A stretch of DNA of 64,000 nt from Paraburkholderia tagetis. GTDB lineage: Bacteria; Pseudomonadota; Gammaproteobacteria; Burkholderiales; Burkholderiaceae. The notes beneath the pieces are model-generated. The model searched no databases. It was not told the DNA's origin and was given only the letters and a program-made list of their open reading frames with translations. Shown here in pieces: positions 25,293-34,278 of this stretch. Made by a program: the position numbers and the translations under genes. Location of the stretch: contig NZ_JAKLJA010000026.1 of assembly GCF_022213065.1 (NCBI RefSeq), forward strand, positions 50,568-114,567, written 5' to 3'. The number at the start of each line of letters is the position of its first letter. Positions within the stretch are counted from its first letter, which is position 1.

Positions 25293-26603
25293 GTGCGCAT
25301 TTTCGGGCTGATAGACAGACGGGCGTTGCAGCGCGCGAACCGGCTATGGCTCCACTACGGCGTATTCTGGCTCGGCGCGATCGCAGTCGGCCTCGTCGCC
25401 GTGCTCTACGCGAAGCTGATCGATTTCGGCTACGGGCTGTTCCTGCACTACGCCGCCGAGCGGTTCTGGCTGCCGCTCCTCGTCGCGCCCACAACGGGTG
25501 CCGTGACCGTCTGGCTCACGCGGCGCTTTTTCAATGGCTCGGAAGGCAGCGGTATCCCGCAGGTTATCGCGATGCTGCATGGGCCCAACGAGCTCGGGCC
25601 GCGGTTGCTCACGCTTCGAATTCTCGTCGGGAAGATTTTCATCTCGTTCCTGGCCATTCTTGGCGGATTCACGATCGGCCGTGAAGGTCCGACCATCCAT
25701 GTCGGCGCTGCACTGATGTTCAGCCTTCGGCGCTTCTACCCGCAGCGCTTTCTCACAATCCGGCCCGGCGTACTGGAGCGCCGGCTCGCGCTCGCCGGCG
25801 CGGCCGCCGGGTTATCCGCGGCGTTCAATGCGCCGCTCGCGGGCGTGGTGTTCGCTATCGAAGAACTCATGCGCAGCTTCGAGCAGCGCACGAGTGGCGT
25901 CCTGATCACGGCCATCATATTCGCTGGCGTCGTCTCGCTGGGCATTCAGGGTAACTATGTTTATTTCGGCACGATCGATATTGGCGACGGACTGCCCAGG
26001 TGGCTCAGCCTTGCCGTTGTATTGATCGGGGTGATCGCGGGCGTGCTGGGCGGCGCCTTCTGCTGGCTACTGCTCAATACGCGGCGCTGGATGCCTCGTG
26101 CGCTGCTCGACATGCGTGCGCGATGGCCGGTGCTGTTCGGGGCGCTCTGCGGCCTGATCATCGCGATTGTGGGCGTACTCGCGCACGGCCACACGTTCGG
26201 TAGCGGCTATGCCGAAGCGCGCGGCATGCTGGAGGGCACCGCGCATGTCAGCGCGGCGTATCCAGTCTTCAAGCTCATCTCGATGGTGGGGTCGTATCTT
26301 CCGGGTGCACCCGGTGGCCTGTTCGCGCCATCGCTGGCAATCGGTGCCGGCATCGGCAACACCGTGCACATGATGTTCCCGGAGATGCAGCTACCGATGC
26401 TGATCGCGCTCGGCATGGTCGGCTATCTCGCAGCGGTCACGCAAAGCCCGATCACGGCGTTCGTCATCGTCATCGAGATGATCAACGGCCACGCGCTCGT
26501 CATCTCGCTGATGGCCACCGCGCTCATCGCGAGCCGTGTCTCGCGCCTTTTTGCGCCACCGCTGTATGAGGCGCTATCGGAACGCTATCTGCGCGAGCCG
26601 TGA
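25293..26603 (+). CDS. ClC-family chloride/proton antiporter
   Basis: Inner-membrane antiporter exchanging two chloride ions per proton. The 436-aa protein has the selectivity sequences GSGIP (85-89), GREGP with gating Glu131, GGLFAPS in GSYLPGAPGGLFAPS, and the proton-pathway Glu in FAIEELMRSF (Glu190/191). The presence of both glutamates argues for an antiporter, not a channel. GTG 25293 is preceded by GGGGGAGACAG. It matches acid-resistance ClC proteins and lies in a region rich in pH and ion homeostasis genes. Confidence 0.93.
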   Translation: MRIFGLIDRRALQRANRLWLHYGVFWLGAIAVGLVAVLYAKLIDFGYGLFLHYAAERFWLPLLVAPTTGAVTVWLTRRFFNGSEGSGIPQVIAMLHGPNELGPRLLTLRILVGKIFISFLAILGGFTIGREGPTIHVGAALMFSLRRFYPQRFLTIRPGVLERRLALAGAAAGLSAAFNAPLAGVVFAIEELMRSFEQRTSGVLITAIIFAGVVSLGIQGNYVYFGTIDIGDGLPRWLSLAVVLIGVIAGVLGGAFCWLLLNTRRWMPRALLDMRARWPVLFGALCGLIIAIVGVLAHGHTFGSGYAEARGMLEGTAHVSAAYPVFKLISMVGSYLPGAPGGLFAPSLAIGAGIGNTVHMMFPEMQLPMLIALGMVGYLAAVTQSPITAFVIVIEMINGHALVISLMATALIASRVSRLFAPPLYEALSERYLREP

Positions 26604-26648
26604 GGGGGCACTCGACGGCATACCAGTACAGATATCGACGGGGTTGAA

Positions 26649-27311
26649 ATGAAGATTGCGGACAGACTCGAACGTCACCTGCTGGGCATGGCACACATGC
26701 TGTGTCTCGTCGCCCTCGTCGCCGCCGTGGTGGCGATGACGGCCCTCATGTTTGCGCTCGCGGCTCCGGAAAAGGCGGGTGTGGCCGCCGATCCGCCCGT
26801 GACTGCGACCGACGTACTCGCTTCGATCCCCGGCTCGGAGGCGGCCAACGACGCCATATCGACGGAGAGTGCGAACGACGGCGCGTCCGGGATGCACATT
26901 CAGGCCGCAGCCGGACTGGTCATCCCTGCTCCCCTGCGTCAGGTCCTGAGCGGCGATAACGCAAGCCAGCCACTGTTCGACGCGTGGCTCGGCAGCGTGC
27001 CACTTTCAGATCGGCAGCAATTCATCGATGAGCTTTCCGGTGTCGTTGCGCGTGCCGACCAGCACGCGGCGGCGTGGGAATGGGACGATCGCGAACGCTA
27101 CGTTGCAGCAGCGATGAATCAATACGCCCATTTGAAAATTGAGCGTATTGCGTCGGCCGAAACGGTCATCGAAGCGGCGCGCAACAGGATCGGACAATTC
27201 AGGACATCGCTGGGGACGCTCCTTGGAGTGGCGGGGTTCCTCACACTGCTGCTGGTCCTGATGTCGATCGAGCGCAATACGCGCCACCTGCGTATCGAAC
27301 GGGAGGTTTGA
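26649..27311 (+). CDS. Two-helix membrane protein with periplasmic domain
   Basis: 220 aa. One membrane helix near the N-terminus (MLCLVALVAAVVAMTALMFAL), an acidic/alanine-rich region of about 140 residues, and a second helix close to the C-terminus (LGTLLGVAGFLTLLLVLM) with a basic tail (NTRHLRIEREV). That predicts a periplasmic loop held by two helices, with a helix-rich stretch before the second (AAMNQYAHLKIERIASAE). Ribosome site is weak. It follows the ClC gene by 45 bases, so it is probably co-transcribed and may be an accessory protein. Family not recognised. Confidence 0.65.
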   Translation: MKIADRLERHLLGMAHMLCLVALVAAVVAMTALMFALAAPEKAGVAADPPVTATDVLASIPGSEAANDAISTESANDGASGMHIQAAAGLVIPAPLRQVLSGDNASQPLFDAWLGSVPLSDRQQFIDELSGVVARADQHAAAWEWDDRERYVAAAMNQYAHLKIERIASAETVIEAARNRIGQFRTSLGTLLGVAGFLTLLLVLMSIERNTRHLRIEREV

Positions 27312-27586
27312 TGTAGGTGCCGTCGCGTGCACAAGGCAGCCCGCGTGCCACGCTCGCCCGATTGCCGTTTGCGTGCCTTCAGTTCATGCCGGAATTTCGG
27401 CCATGGACCGTGGACTGCGTGTGATGATTATCCGCATGAACTCAGCCGGAAGGTCAGCCCGGACACCTCGCATGTCAGAGACAGCAGGGCAAGCGTATGG
27501 CGGCCGAGGCGCCCCGCAGTTGCGGGTGTGCGACGCAGCCCGGACCCATGCAGGCGGGCGAGGCCCGAGGCCAGCATTTCGGAGGC

Positions 27587-28791
27587 TCACCGAAGATGAT
27601 CGTCCGGAAACGGAAAGGTGTCTCCCAGCATCCGGCGCGCGAGCCACGCGCCGATCTGCGTGACGTTCATCAGATTGACCACGCCATGTCGCAAAAGTAG
27701 CCCCATCGGGCTGCGGGGAGTGAACGAACCGGCGAAACGCACGGCCGCATCCTGCTGACGCAAGATAAAGGCACGCAGGCGATCTTCGTAAGCCGGGAAG
27801 GCGCGCGCGAAATCACCATCGGCCGCGTGCAATTCGCGCGCCAAGGTATAGGCGCCCAGCATCGCAAATGCGGCGCCCGCGCCGGCAAGTAACGACGGGC
27901 TATATGCGGCATCCCCTACCAGCGCGGTACGGCCTCTTGTCCAGCCCGGCATGCGAATCTGGCTGACAGTATCGAAATAGAGCTCGTGCGCCGTGTCGAG
28001 CCTCGCAAGAATCTCGGGCGTTTCCCAGCCGTCGTGTGCAAACCTGGTGCGAAGACGCGCTTTTTGCGCCGCGACATCGTGAACAGCGATCGCAGGTTTG
28101 CCGGTCTCGGCAAACACAAGCAGAAACGCGCTAAGGCCTTCGCGCATCGCATATCGACTGATCTGCCGCCCTGGCCTCGCGAAACTCACGTACGTTGCTT
28201 CATCCCGATGCGGATAACCATTGGCGACGAACGAGGCAGCGACGTAGCCGAGATATTTTTCGAATTGTGCCTCCCCGCCGAAGACCAGTTCCCGCACCTG
28301 TGAATGCAGTCCATCCGCTCCGATCAACAGGTCGAAGTGGCGCCGCTGTCCTGTCGAAAGTTCGACGACAACGTCTCGTGGGTTCTGCACAAGTGACTGG
28401 ATGGAAGTTCCGTACAACACTTCAACCCGATCGTTGATTGTGTCGAAGATAGTTTGCGCGAGAACGCCACGCGGAATGCTGAAAAACTTTCCGTCCAATG
28501 CCGTACGAAATACGGTCCCGCCCATACCTGAAATTTTTCGCCCCCCGCTCGTCGACAAACCTCAGACTGTCGAACAGATAGGCGCTCTCCATGACCATCT
28601 TTAGAAGATCATAACGTTCAACGATATCGTATCCCGTGCCCCACAACATCAATCATGTAGCCGCCGTTACGGAACACAGCGGCGTGTTCGACTATCGTGG
28701 GTTCAAAGCCGAACCGCAAAAGCTGGTGTGCCAGAGCCGATCCGGCAATCCCGGCGCCGGAGATTAGAATGTGGCGATTCGCTGGTGCCAA
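27587..28791 (-). pseudogene. FAD-dependent monooxygenase with two frameshifts
   Basis: Starts at TTG 28791 behind GGAGGAGGT. The first frame gives the FAD fingerprint ILISGAGIAGSALAHQLL and FEPTIVEHA. It shifts near 28645 into GYDIVERYDLLKMVMESAYL, and again at a run of six G residues near 28545 into ISGMGGTVFRTALDGKFFS. The last frame is intact to 27587 and includes DLLIGADGLHSQVRELV and the GDAAYSPS motif. Each break is explained by one extra G. The domain is the PHBH-like (PF01494) aromatic hydroxylase fold. Either a recent pseudogene or two base-call errors. Confidence 0.8.
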
Positions 28792-29342
28792 GCGTTACCT
28801 CCTCCGACTTTCCGTAGGCGTTGCGGCAACTGCCGGCTTACGCAGTCTAGACCAATCCTGCCCTGCTCCGGGGAATCCGCAATGCTTCTGTCAATGTCGC
28901 GACTTCGTGGAAAGGAACTGTGACATCACGAGTAGGCCCATCAGTGGTCGCACCATGGCCATGCCGCCTCTTCACCAGACGATCGCGCGGCGGCTCTGCG
29001 AGACGAAACGGCGATTCAGTTAGCGATGTAGATTGATATGCAGGTTACAGGCCAGATCACCCGTCACGACGCAGTCCCATTGCGGTCAGTTTCAATCTCC
29101 GTCAAATGATCATGGGGAAATTGCCGCCAGGGGCTATCGTCATACCCGCATATCGAACGAAAGCCATCTCCGATGCTTGTGTCGACGCAGCCTGTGGCAG
29201 GAGGAAGCGTCGCCCTGCACCTGCGTCTGATCTGAACAGTAGCGTTTCCAATATACTCCGGGGATCCCCATGGCTGCGCCACGCGACGGCCAGACCGGGA
29301 TTGCCGAAGCCCCCCTGCATTCCCTCGACTGGACCTGTCCGA
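28792..29342. other. Divergent intergenic region
   Basis: About 550 bases between the minus-strand monooxygenase remnant and the plus-strand antiporter gene. Frames are open on both strands but show no family features. Promoters for both flanking genes are expected here; none stands out. Confidence 0.35.
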
Positions 29343-30548
29343 ATGGATTTTAATGTCGCCCTCTTCGAACTGCTCTTGCTCGTTTCGGCATTGGTGGCCA
29401 TGCTCGTACGGCGTTTGCATATGCCGTACAGCGTTGGCCTGGTCATTGCGGGAATCAGCCTCTCCTACATGGCATCTTCCAGATTTCCCGTTATTCCCCT
29501 CAACCAGGATTTCATCTACAACGTACTGTTGCCCCCGCTCATTTTTGAGGCGGCGTTTCACATGCGATGGACCGAGGTACGCAAAGATTTCGTCGTGGTT
29601 CAGACGTTAGCTATCGTCGGCGTCCTGCTATCCACGGGCATAACGGCGGCAGGTATGCATTTTCTGTTGCATTGGGAATGGATTAGCGGGCTGCTTTTCG
29701 GTACGCTGATCGCCGCCACGGATCCGGTCTCTATCCTCGCAACTTTCAGGGAAGCCGGTGTGGTGGGCCGCTTCAGGCATTTGGTGGAAGCAGAAAGCCT
29801 GTTCAATGACGGGACGGCAGCGGCAGGCTTCCGGATTGTGCTCGCATTCGTTGTCGGCACACACGTTGGCCTTATCGACGTGCTCAGGATCTCCGGTACA
29901 GTGCTTCTCGGTTCGGTCTTTTGCGGTTGGCTGATCGGCAACGTAGTGCTGTCGCTGCTACACCGCACAGACGACCACCTGGTCGAGATTGCGTTTGCGA
30001 TGATCGCGGCCTATGGCTCGTTTCTGCTCGCCGACAACCTTCAACTGTCCGGCGTGCTGGCGACTCTTGTTGCGGGTCTTGTGATGGGCAGGCTCAACGC
30101 GATCAATCCGATGACGAAGAGGGGTCGGGAGGCCGTTGAAGCAGTGCTTGAGTACACGGTATTTGCCGCGAATTCGTTCATCTTCCTCTTCATTGGAATT
30201 CAGCAGGCCCGGCGGGAGTACGACACGGTGTGGGCGTCGATCGGCATCGCTGTGGTGGTCGTGATGTTAGCCCGCGCTGTGGCTGTGTATCCGTGCTGTA
30301 TGCTATTCTCGCGCTCATCGCTGCGAATAGACGTGCGCCATCAACATGTACTGTTCTGGGGTGGGCTGCGCGGCGCGCTGGCTTTGGCTCTCGCGATGGG
30401 ATTGCCGCCCGGTGTACCCCGTCGCGAAGAAATTGTGACGGTCTGCTTTGCCGTAGTTGCCTTTTCAATCTTTATTCAGGGCACAACGATGACAGCACTA
30501 CTGCGGCGATTACGCATCGTCCAAAGGAATGGCGGCGGAAGTCAGTGA
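29343..30548 (+). CDS. Na+/H+ antiporter, CPA1 type
   Basis: 401-aa inner-membrane cation:proton antiporter with about 12 helices. Diagnostic core motifs are present: ATDPVSILATF, and ESLFNDGTAAAGF with the Asn-Asp pair of CPA1 exchangers; the late WGGLRGALALALA segment is also typical. ATG 29343 begins right at the first helix (LFELLLLVSALVAML); the upstream frame lacks family similarity. The long cytoplasmic tail seen in NhaP/YjcE types is absent. Its stop overlaps the end of the convergent stress-protein gene by 7 bases. Supports pH or sodium homeostasis. Confidence 0.9.
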   Translation: MDFNVALFELLLLVSALVAMLVRRLHMPYSVGLVIAGISLSYMASSRFPVIPLNQDFIYNVLLPPLIFEAAFHMRWTEVRKDFVVVQTLAIVGVLLSTGITAAGMHFLLHWEWISGLLFGTLIAATDPVSILATFREAGVVGRFRHLVEAESLFNDGTAAAGFRIVLAFVVGTHVGLIDVLRISGTVLLGSVFCGWLIGNVVLSLLHRTDDHLVEIAFAMIAAYGSFLLADNLQLSGVLATLVAGLVMGRLNAINPMTKRGREAVEAVLEYTVFAANSFIFLFIGIQQARREYDTVWASIGIAVVVVMLARAVAVYPCCMLFSRSSLRIDVRHQHVLFWGGLRGALALALAMGLPPGVPRREEIVTVCFAVVAFSIFIQGTTMTALLRRLRIVQRNGGGSQ

Positions 30549-30958
30549 AGCACTATGACAGGTGTTGAAGACAGGCGCCATAGCCTGGCGAGGACAGTCC
30601 ATCGGTGAAGAAAGCCAAGGTGGCCTGCGTCAAGCACCACGATGTCGACATGATCCTTCGCGGCATACTGCGCAATGGTCTGTTCCGCTCGTCCAAACAC
30701 GCGTTTCCATGTGTACGGGACTCCAGCATCATCGAGAATCCCGCACGTCTGCACGAGCGCATCCAGCGCTGCATGCTTTTCGTGTCGGTGCAGCGCCGCC
30801 GGTGAATGAAACGCTACGGCACGCCCCTGCGCCAAATCGTCGAGCACTTCGATGACCTCGATCTCAGATACACATTTCTCGGCAAACAGGAACGCTCCAT
30901 GGCGCGCTGCTTCAGTTGCTCCTTTTGCACCCAGCACCGGAATCAGCAGTTTCAGCAC
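30542..30958 (-). CDS. Universal stress protein family (UspA-like)
   Basis: 138-aa cytoplasmic Usp domain: KLLIPVLGAKGATEAARHGA at the first strand/helix, AEQTIAQYAAKDHVDIVVLDA in the middle, and a C-terminal strand TPVIVLH. The ATP-binding G-2-G-9-G(S/T) loop is only weakly kept (GHLGFLHRWTVLARLWRLSS), so nucleotide binding is doubtful. GTG 30958 follows GGAGG. Convergent with the Na+/H+ antiporter. Confidence 0.8.
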   Translation of the reverse strand: MLKLLIPVLGAKGATEAARHGAFLFAEKCVSEIEVIEVLDDLAQGRAVAFHSPAALHRHEKHAALDALVQTCGILDDAGVPYTWKRVFGRAEQTIAQYAAKDHVDIVVLDAGHLGFLHRWTVLARLWRLSSTPVIVLH

Positions 30959-31229
30959 AGCAAACCTCCAGTCCACTACATCTGTCTGTTCTTAGCTTGA
31001 TTGAAGCACGCACATCGCCCACATGAAGTAAAAATACAGCATCGACGTGTAAAAATGTCATCAATATCGAAACACCATCGTTATCCCCGGCGAGGTCTGT
31101 ACAAGTTTCAAGCGATGACGGCTGACCATCGGGCGTTGCCGATACCAGGTTGCAGCGCGCTCCTCCGGGCAGAATAGAACATCTGATCTCGCTGAGCATC
31201 GCGGATTGACTGACACCGAGCAGACAGTA

Positions 31230-31890
31230 TCCAACCCCGGCCTCATTCATAGTGTGCTCGGGGGACGGATCCCCTTCAGGCTCGTGCATAGGTGGCCCAT
31301 GTAGATCCCCAGATAGTTTGCGTTTTTCGCATGAGCCGGTCCCCAAACCGCTTGCAGAAGCTGCCGATGGTTCAGCGCGCAGCCAGCATGATGTATCGGC
31401 CAGGCGATTTTCGATTGCTGTCAGGTGGAAAGTCTCTCCGTTGCGCCAGACCGACCTGGTTTCCCGGTCGACTGTCACGCGCCGAACGATACTCCCGCCG
31501 AGGCCACGGTCATGGAGCGATCCTGCCCGCACAGCTGGGCCGGGATTCGCGCGAGCAATTCGGCGATGCTGAACGGTTTGGCCGCATGGTCGTCCGCGCC
31601 CGCGTCAAGCGTCTTCACCTTTTCGTCTTCCCGTGTGCGAGCCGACGACATGACGATCAGCGCAGGGGACCAGCCGCGCAGTTGCCGGCTCACATCCGAC
31701 CATCAATATCCGGCAAACCGAGTTCGACGATCAGCAGATCGGGCCTGGCACTCGCGATCATGGCGGCCCCATCCTTCCCTGTATCGGCGTCGAAGACGCG
31801 CATCGCATCGCTCTCCCGCGCGATTCGGCCGTACCGGCGAATATGCCTGTCATCTTCAATCAGGACAGTGGCCACGGTTGGCTCGCTCAT
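31230..31890 (-). pseudogene. kdpE: Decayed KdpE-type response regulator
   Basis: Pieces of one OmpR-family regulator appear in successive minus-strand frames. They are ATVLIEDDRHIRRYGRIA and MRVFDADTGKDG (31690-31890), QLRGWSPALIVMSSARTRED with DAGADDHAAKPFSIAELLAR (31475-31690), then VDRETRSVWRNGETFHLTAI and NYLGIYMGHLCTSLKG near 31260-31460. The order and wording match KdpE (potassium-stress regulator). The phospho-acceptor Asp has become Glu (LLIVELGLPD), one codon is lost in VLI(V)EDD, and at least two frameshifts are present. No kdpFABC or kdpD is nearby. Confidence 0.75.
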
Positions 31891-32417
31891 GGCCTCCGCC
31901 GATTCGACGTCCGTCGCCGCCCCTGTCCGGATTTTCTGGTCTGTTAGCCCCCTCACCCCGGAATCATCGTCGTGAATCAGGCGTTCGACTTGCAGAATCA
32001 TGTGTGTGCGGATGTGCGGCAGCTCCCGGGCATTGCCGTCAGAACCCATATGCCCTTTGCTCATCCTGTCCTGTTTGCTCTCTCTGCACGCCCTGTCCGC
32101 ACCGTTCATGGCCGTGAGTTCGGCAAAAGTTCGTCGAAGGACGAAATGCTCCGTGGCGCCTCATTCTGCATCGACCATCTTTGCGCCACGTGTGCCATCA
32201 GTGACGGTGCAGGCCATGTGCCGGAACATCTGCGCCCGCCGATGTTCGCGTCGATAGCGCCCGACCACGAAGATGGCCGCATGCGTATTCCACGCCAAAC
32301 CGAACGCTGATTCCACGACTGCCCGAGCGCGAATTCCGCGCGTAACCGAGCAGTAAGCTGGAGGGACGGTGATGCGGGATAACCATGGCACGCTCGACGA
32401 TTTTGTCGGGCGTGCGA
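31891..32417. other. Gap without a confident gene
   Basis: About 530 bases upstream of the kdpE remnant and before the IS21 fragment. Short open frames on both strands show no family features. It may include lost kdpD sequence, but nothing can be matched. Confidence 0.3.
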
Positions 32418-32690
32418 ATGTCGAATAAAAGGTTATCCTTGCGTCAAATCAAGGAAGTGCTGCGCCTGCGCTTTGAGTGCGAACGCAGCCAGCGCGAGAT
32501 CGCGACGACGATCGGCTTGTCGAGCGCGACCGTCTGGGACTACCTGGATCGTGCCCGGCGCGCGCAACTGGACTTCGATAAGGCGATTGCGTTGGACGAG
32601 GGCGGCGCTTGAAGCGCTGCTGTTTCCGCCTCCACCGTCGTTAAGCCGTACACGCCCGCTGCCCCGCAACGGCTGATCAACTGGAGTTAC
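32418..32690 (+). pseudogene. IS21-family istA fragment
   Basis: ATG 32418 opens MSNKRLSLRQIKEVLRLRF then SQREIATTIGLSSATVWDYL, the helix-turn-helix N-terminus of IS21 IstA. A frameshift near 32605 leads to AALEALLFPPPPSLS and RPLP, the next conserved IstA block, and the sequence stops at about 32690. The integrase core and istB are missing. Confidence 0.8.
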
Positions 32691-32698
32691 GCAAGCGG

Positions 32699-33022
32699 AT
32701 GAGGCGCGCCGCAAAGGCAAGAAAACCAAACGTTGCGGCTTTTCATGACGTGCGTAAAGCCGGGAAGAAAGTCCGGTACCTTCTGGAGTTGTTCGGGCCG
32801 GTGCTGTCCGGACGCCATCAGAAAACGCTGGATCGTCTCAAGAAAATCCAGAAACGGTTCGGTGAATTGAACGACGTGGTCGCAAGCGAGGCACTGCTGC
32901 ACGGCAACACGCCGTTGCTCACTGCCGTGGGCGATCCCGAGAGCACGTTGAAATGGCGTCGAAAGGAACGAAAGCGGCGACTGCGTGCCTCCGCTGCTCT
33001 TCTGCGAAGCGGGTGGAGGTAA
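32699..33022 (+). pseudogene. CHAD-domain protein, C-terminal fragment
   Basis: About 107 codons carrying the second half of a CHAD domain: FHDVRKAGKKVRYLLELFG, then LDRLKKIQKRFGELNDV, helices rich in conserved His/Lys/Arg that bind polyphosphate. CHAD proteins are normally 250-500 aa, so the front is lost, exactly where the IS21 fragment ends. It may be read from ATG 32699 but is unlikely to be functional. CHAD proteins can associate with polyhydroxyalkanoate granules, a possible historic link to the phasin genes. Confidence 0.7.
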
Positions 33023-33093
33023 GTTGCGCCCACATACGGCGCGGTCCAATCGTCATAACCCGCCATCCGGTCTCGCCGGCCGCCGGCAAACGC

Positions 33094-33516
33094 TTACTTT
33101 CCATGGGTCAGGCACCGACGACGTTGCCGTAGCGTCCGATCGAAGTGCTGCTCGCCAATCACGGCGCCCCACGAATTGACCGGGCGTGCGGCCATTGATG
33201 CATGTGAAGCACCACAACTCATCAATCGCCTCACCGCACACCGAAGGCGTTCACGCATGGAGCACCTGCGACCCTCCGCAATTGCTGCTGAAGCCAGTTC
33301 GCGCGTAGTCACAGGCTCGGCACCGGACCCACGGGTAATCTGCTCCAGGACCCGGCTGCCGTCCGACTCGGCATCAGTCTGGTACGCGAAGCTCCTTTCA
33401 TTGAAGGCGATAACCCGCACGTCGTAGCTACTCTCGCGCGGAACCGCGATACCCCAGTGCCAACCGCCATCCAGCTCGGAAAACATGAAGAACGGTGCGC
33501 GTGGCGTCCATTTCAT
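33094..33516 (-). CDS. Hypothetical protein, about 140 aa
   Basis: From ATG 33516 the minus strand reads a plausible soluble protein (FFMFSELDGGWHWGIAVP, YDVRVIAFNERSFAYQTDA), while the C-terminal third is Arg/Cys-rich and less convincing. No good ribosome site and no recognised family. The rest of the gap 33023-33783 holds nothing identifiable. Confidence 0.35.
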   Translation of the reverse strand: MKWTPRAPFFMFSELDGGWHWGIAVPRESSYDVRVIAFNERSFAYQTDAESDGSRVLEQITRGSGAEPVTTRELASAAIAEGRRCSMRERLRCAVRRLMSCGASHASMAARPVNSWGAVIGEQHFDRTLRQRRRCLTHGK

Positions 33517-33783
33517 GCTGCAGCGGCGACATGCCGATCCGCTCCCATGAAGTGCCACCTTGGCAAATTCGCTGTGAGTCTAGGTTCGGGAGCTGCGTTC
33601 GTGCAAAACTGTCCAGGCAGGTGCAAGCCTGACTTTCTCCAGTTCTTCCGGCAAAACAGTCGACGCGAAACACGAGTGGTTTGCCGCGCAGCGCTCCGAC
33701 CACGCAGCGCATGGGCACGAAATGCACCACGCCGAGTAAATACCGCAAGTACGCGCAATAACGACATTTCGCATCGCGCTTGC

Positions 33784-34245
33784 TCAGCCTGATGCGGGAT
33801 GATCTGGTGGCACTACCAGGATGGGAATGTCCGCAGCACGCAGGCACGATTCGGTAGTGCTGCCGAGCAGGGCCCGCTCAATTCCATGCCGTGGGTGATT
33901 GCCAAGGACCATAAGATCCGCGCGCCATCTGTGGCCCTCCTCGAGCAGAACTGACGCGACGTCACGGTCGCCGGCTTCGACGATCAGCGTGTGGCCGTCG
34001 ACGCCAGCCAGTATGAAGAGGTCCTGTGCGCGGGCAAGAGCCACCTGGGCCCGGTCCTTCAACGTCTGGGCGATGCGTACCGGGTCGCCAAATCCGGGAC
34101 CCAGTCCCAGCGTGTCGGGTACGTGCATCAGGACGCTGACAGCCAGCAGGGTCGCCTTTTGGTGACGCGCGAGGCGGATCGCATGAGCAAGAACCGCAAC
34201 CGAGTCCGGTGTGGCGTCTATTCCTGTCAAGATACGCGTAAACAT
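33784..34245 (-). CDS. Universal stress protein (UspA family)
   Basis: 153-aa single Usp domain with the ATP-binding pattern well preserved: ILTGIDATPDSVAVLAHAI at the N-terminus and GNHPRHGIERALLGSTTESCL (the G-2-x-G-9-G-S/T motif) near the C-terminus, ending in ILVVPPDHP. ATG 34245 follows a G-rich AAGGGGGGG stretch. It is 33 bases downstream of the P-type H+-ATPase gene on the same strand and is probably in the same transcript, a common pairing in stress islands. Confidence 0.9.
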   Translation of the reverse strand: MFTRILTGIDATPDSVAVLAHAIRLARHQKATLLAVSVLMHVPDTLGLGPGFGDPVRIAQTLKDRAQVALARAQDLFILAGVDGHTLIVEAGDRDVASVLLEEGHRWRADLMVLGNHPRHGIERALLGSTTESCLRAADIPILVVPPDHPASG

Positions 34246-34278
34246 TGCCCCCCCTTCATCCACCAGCGCACACCGCTC

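Noticed and set aside
30645..30652. TGTCGACA inside the 30542 stress-protein gene
   Set aside because: Lies in coding sequence (codons for HVDI), with none of the -35/-10 or TTAATGTT context of the operator sites.
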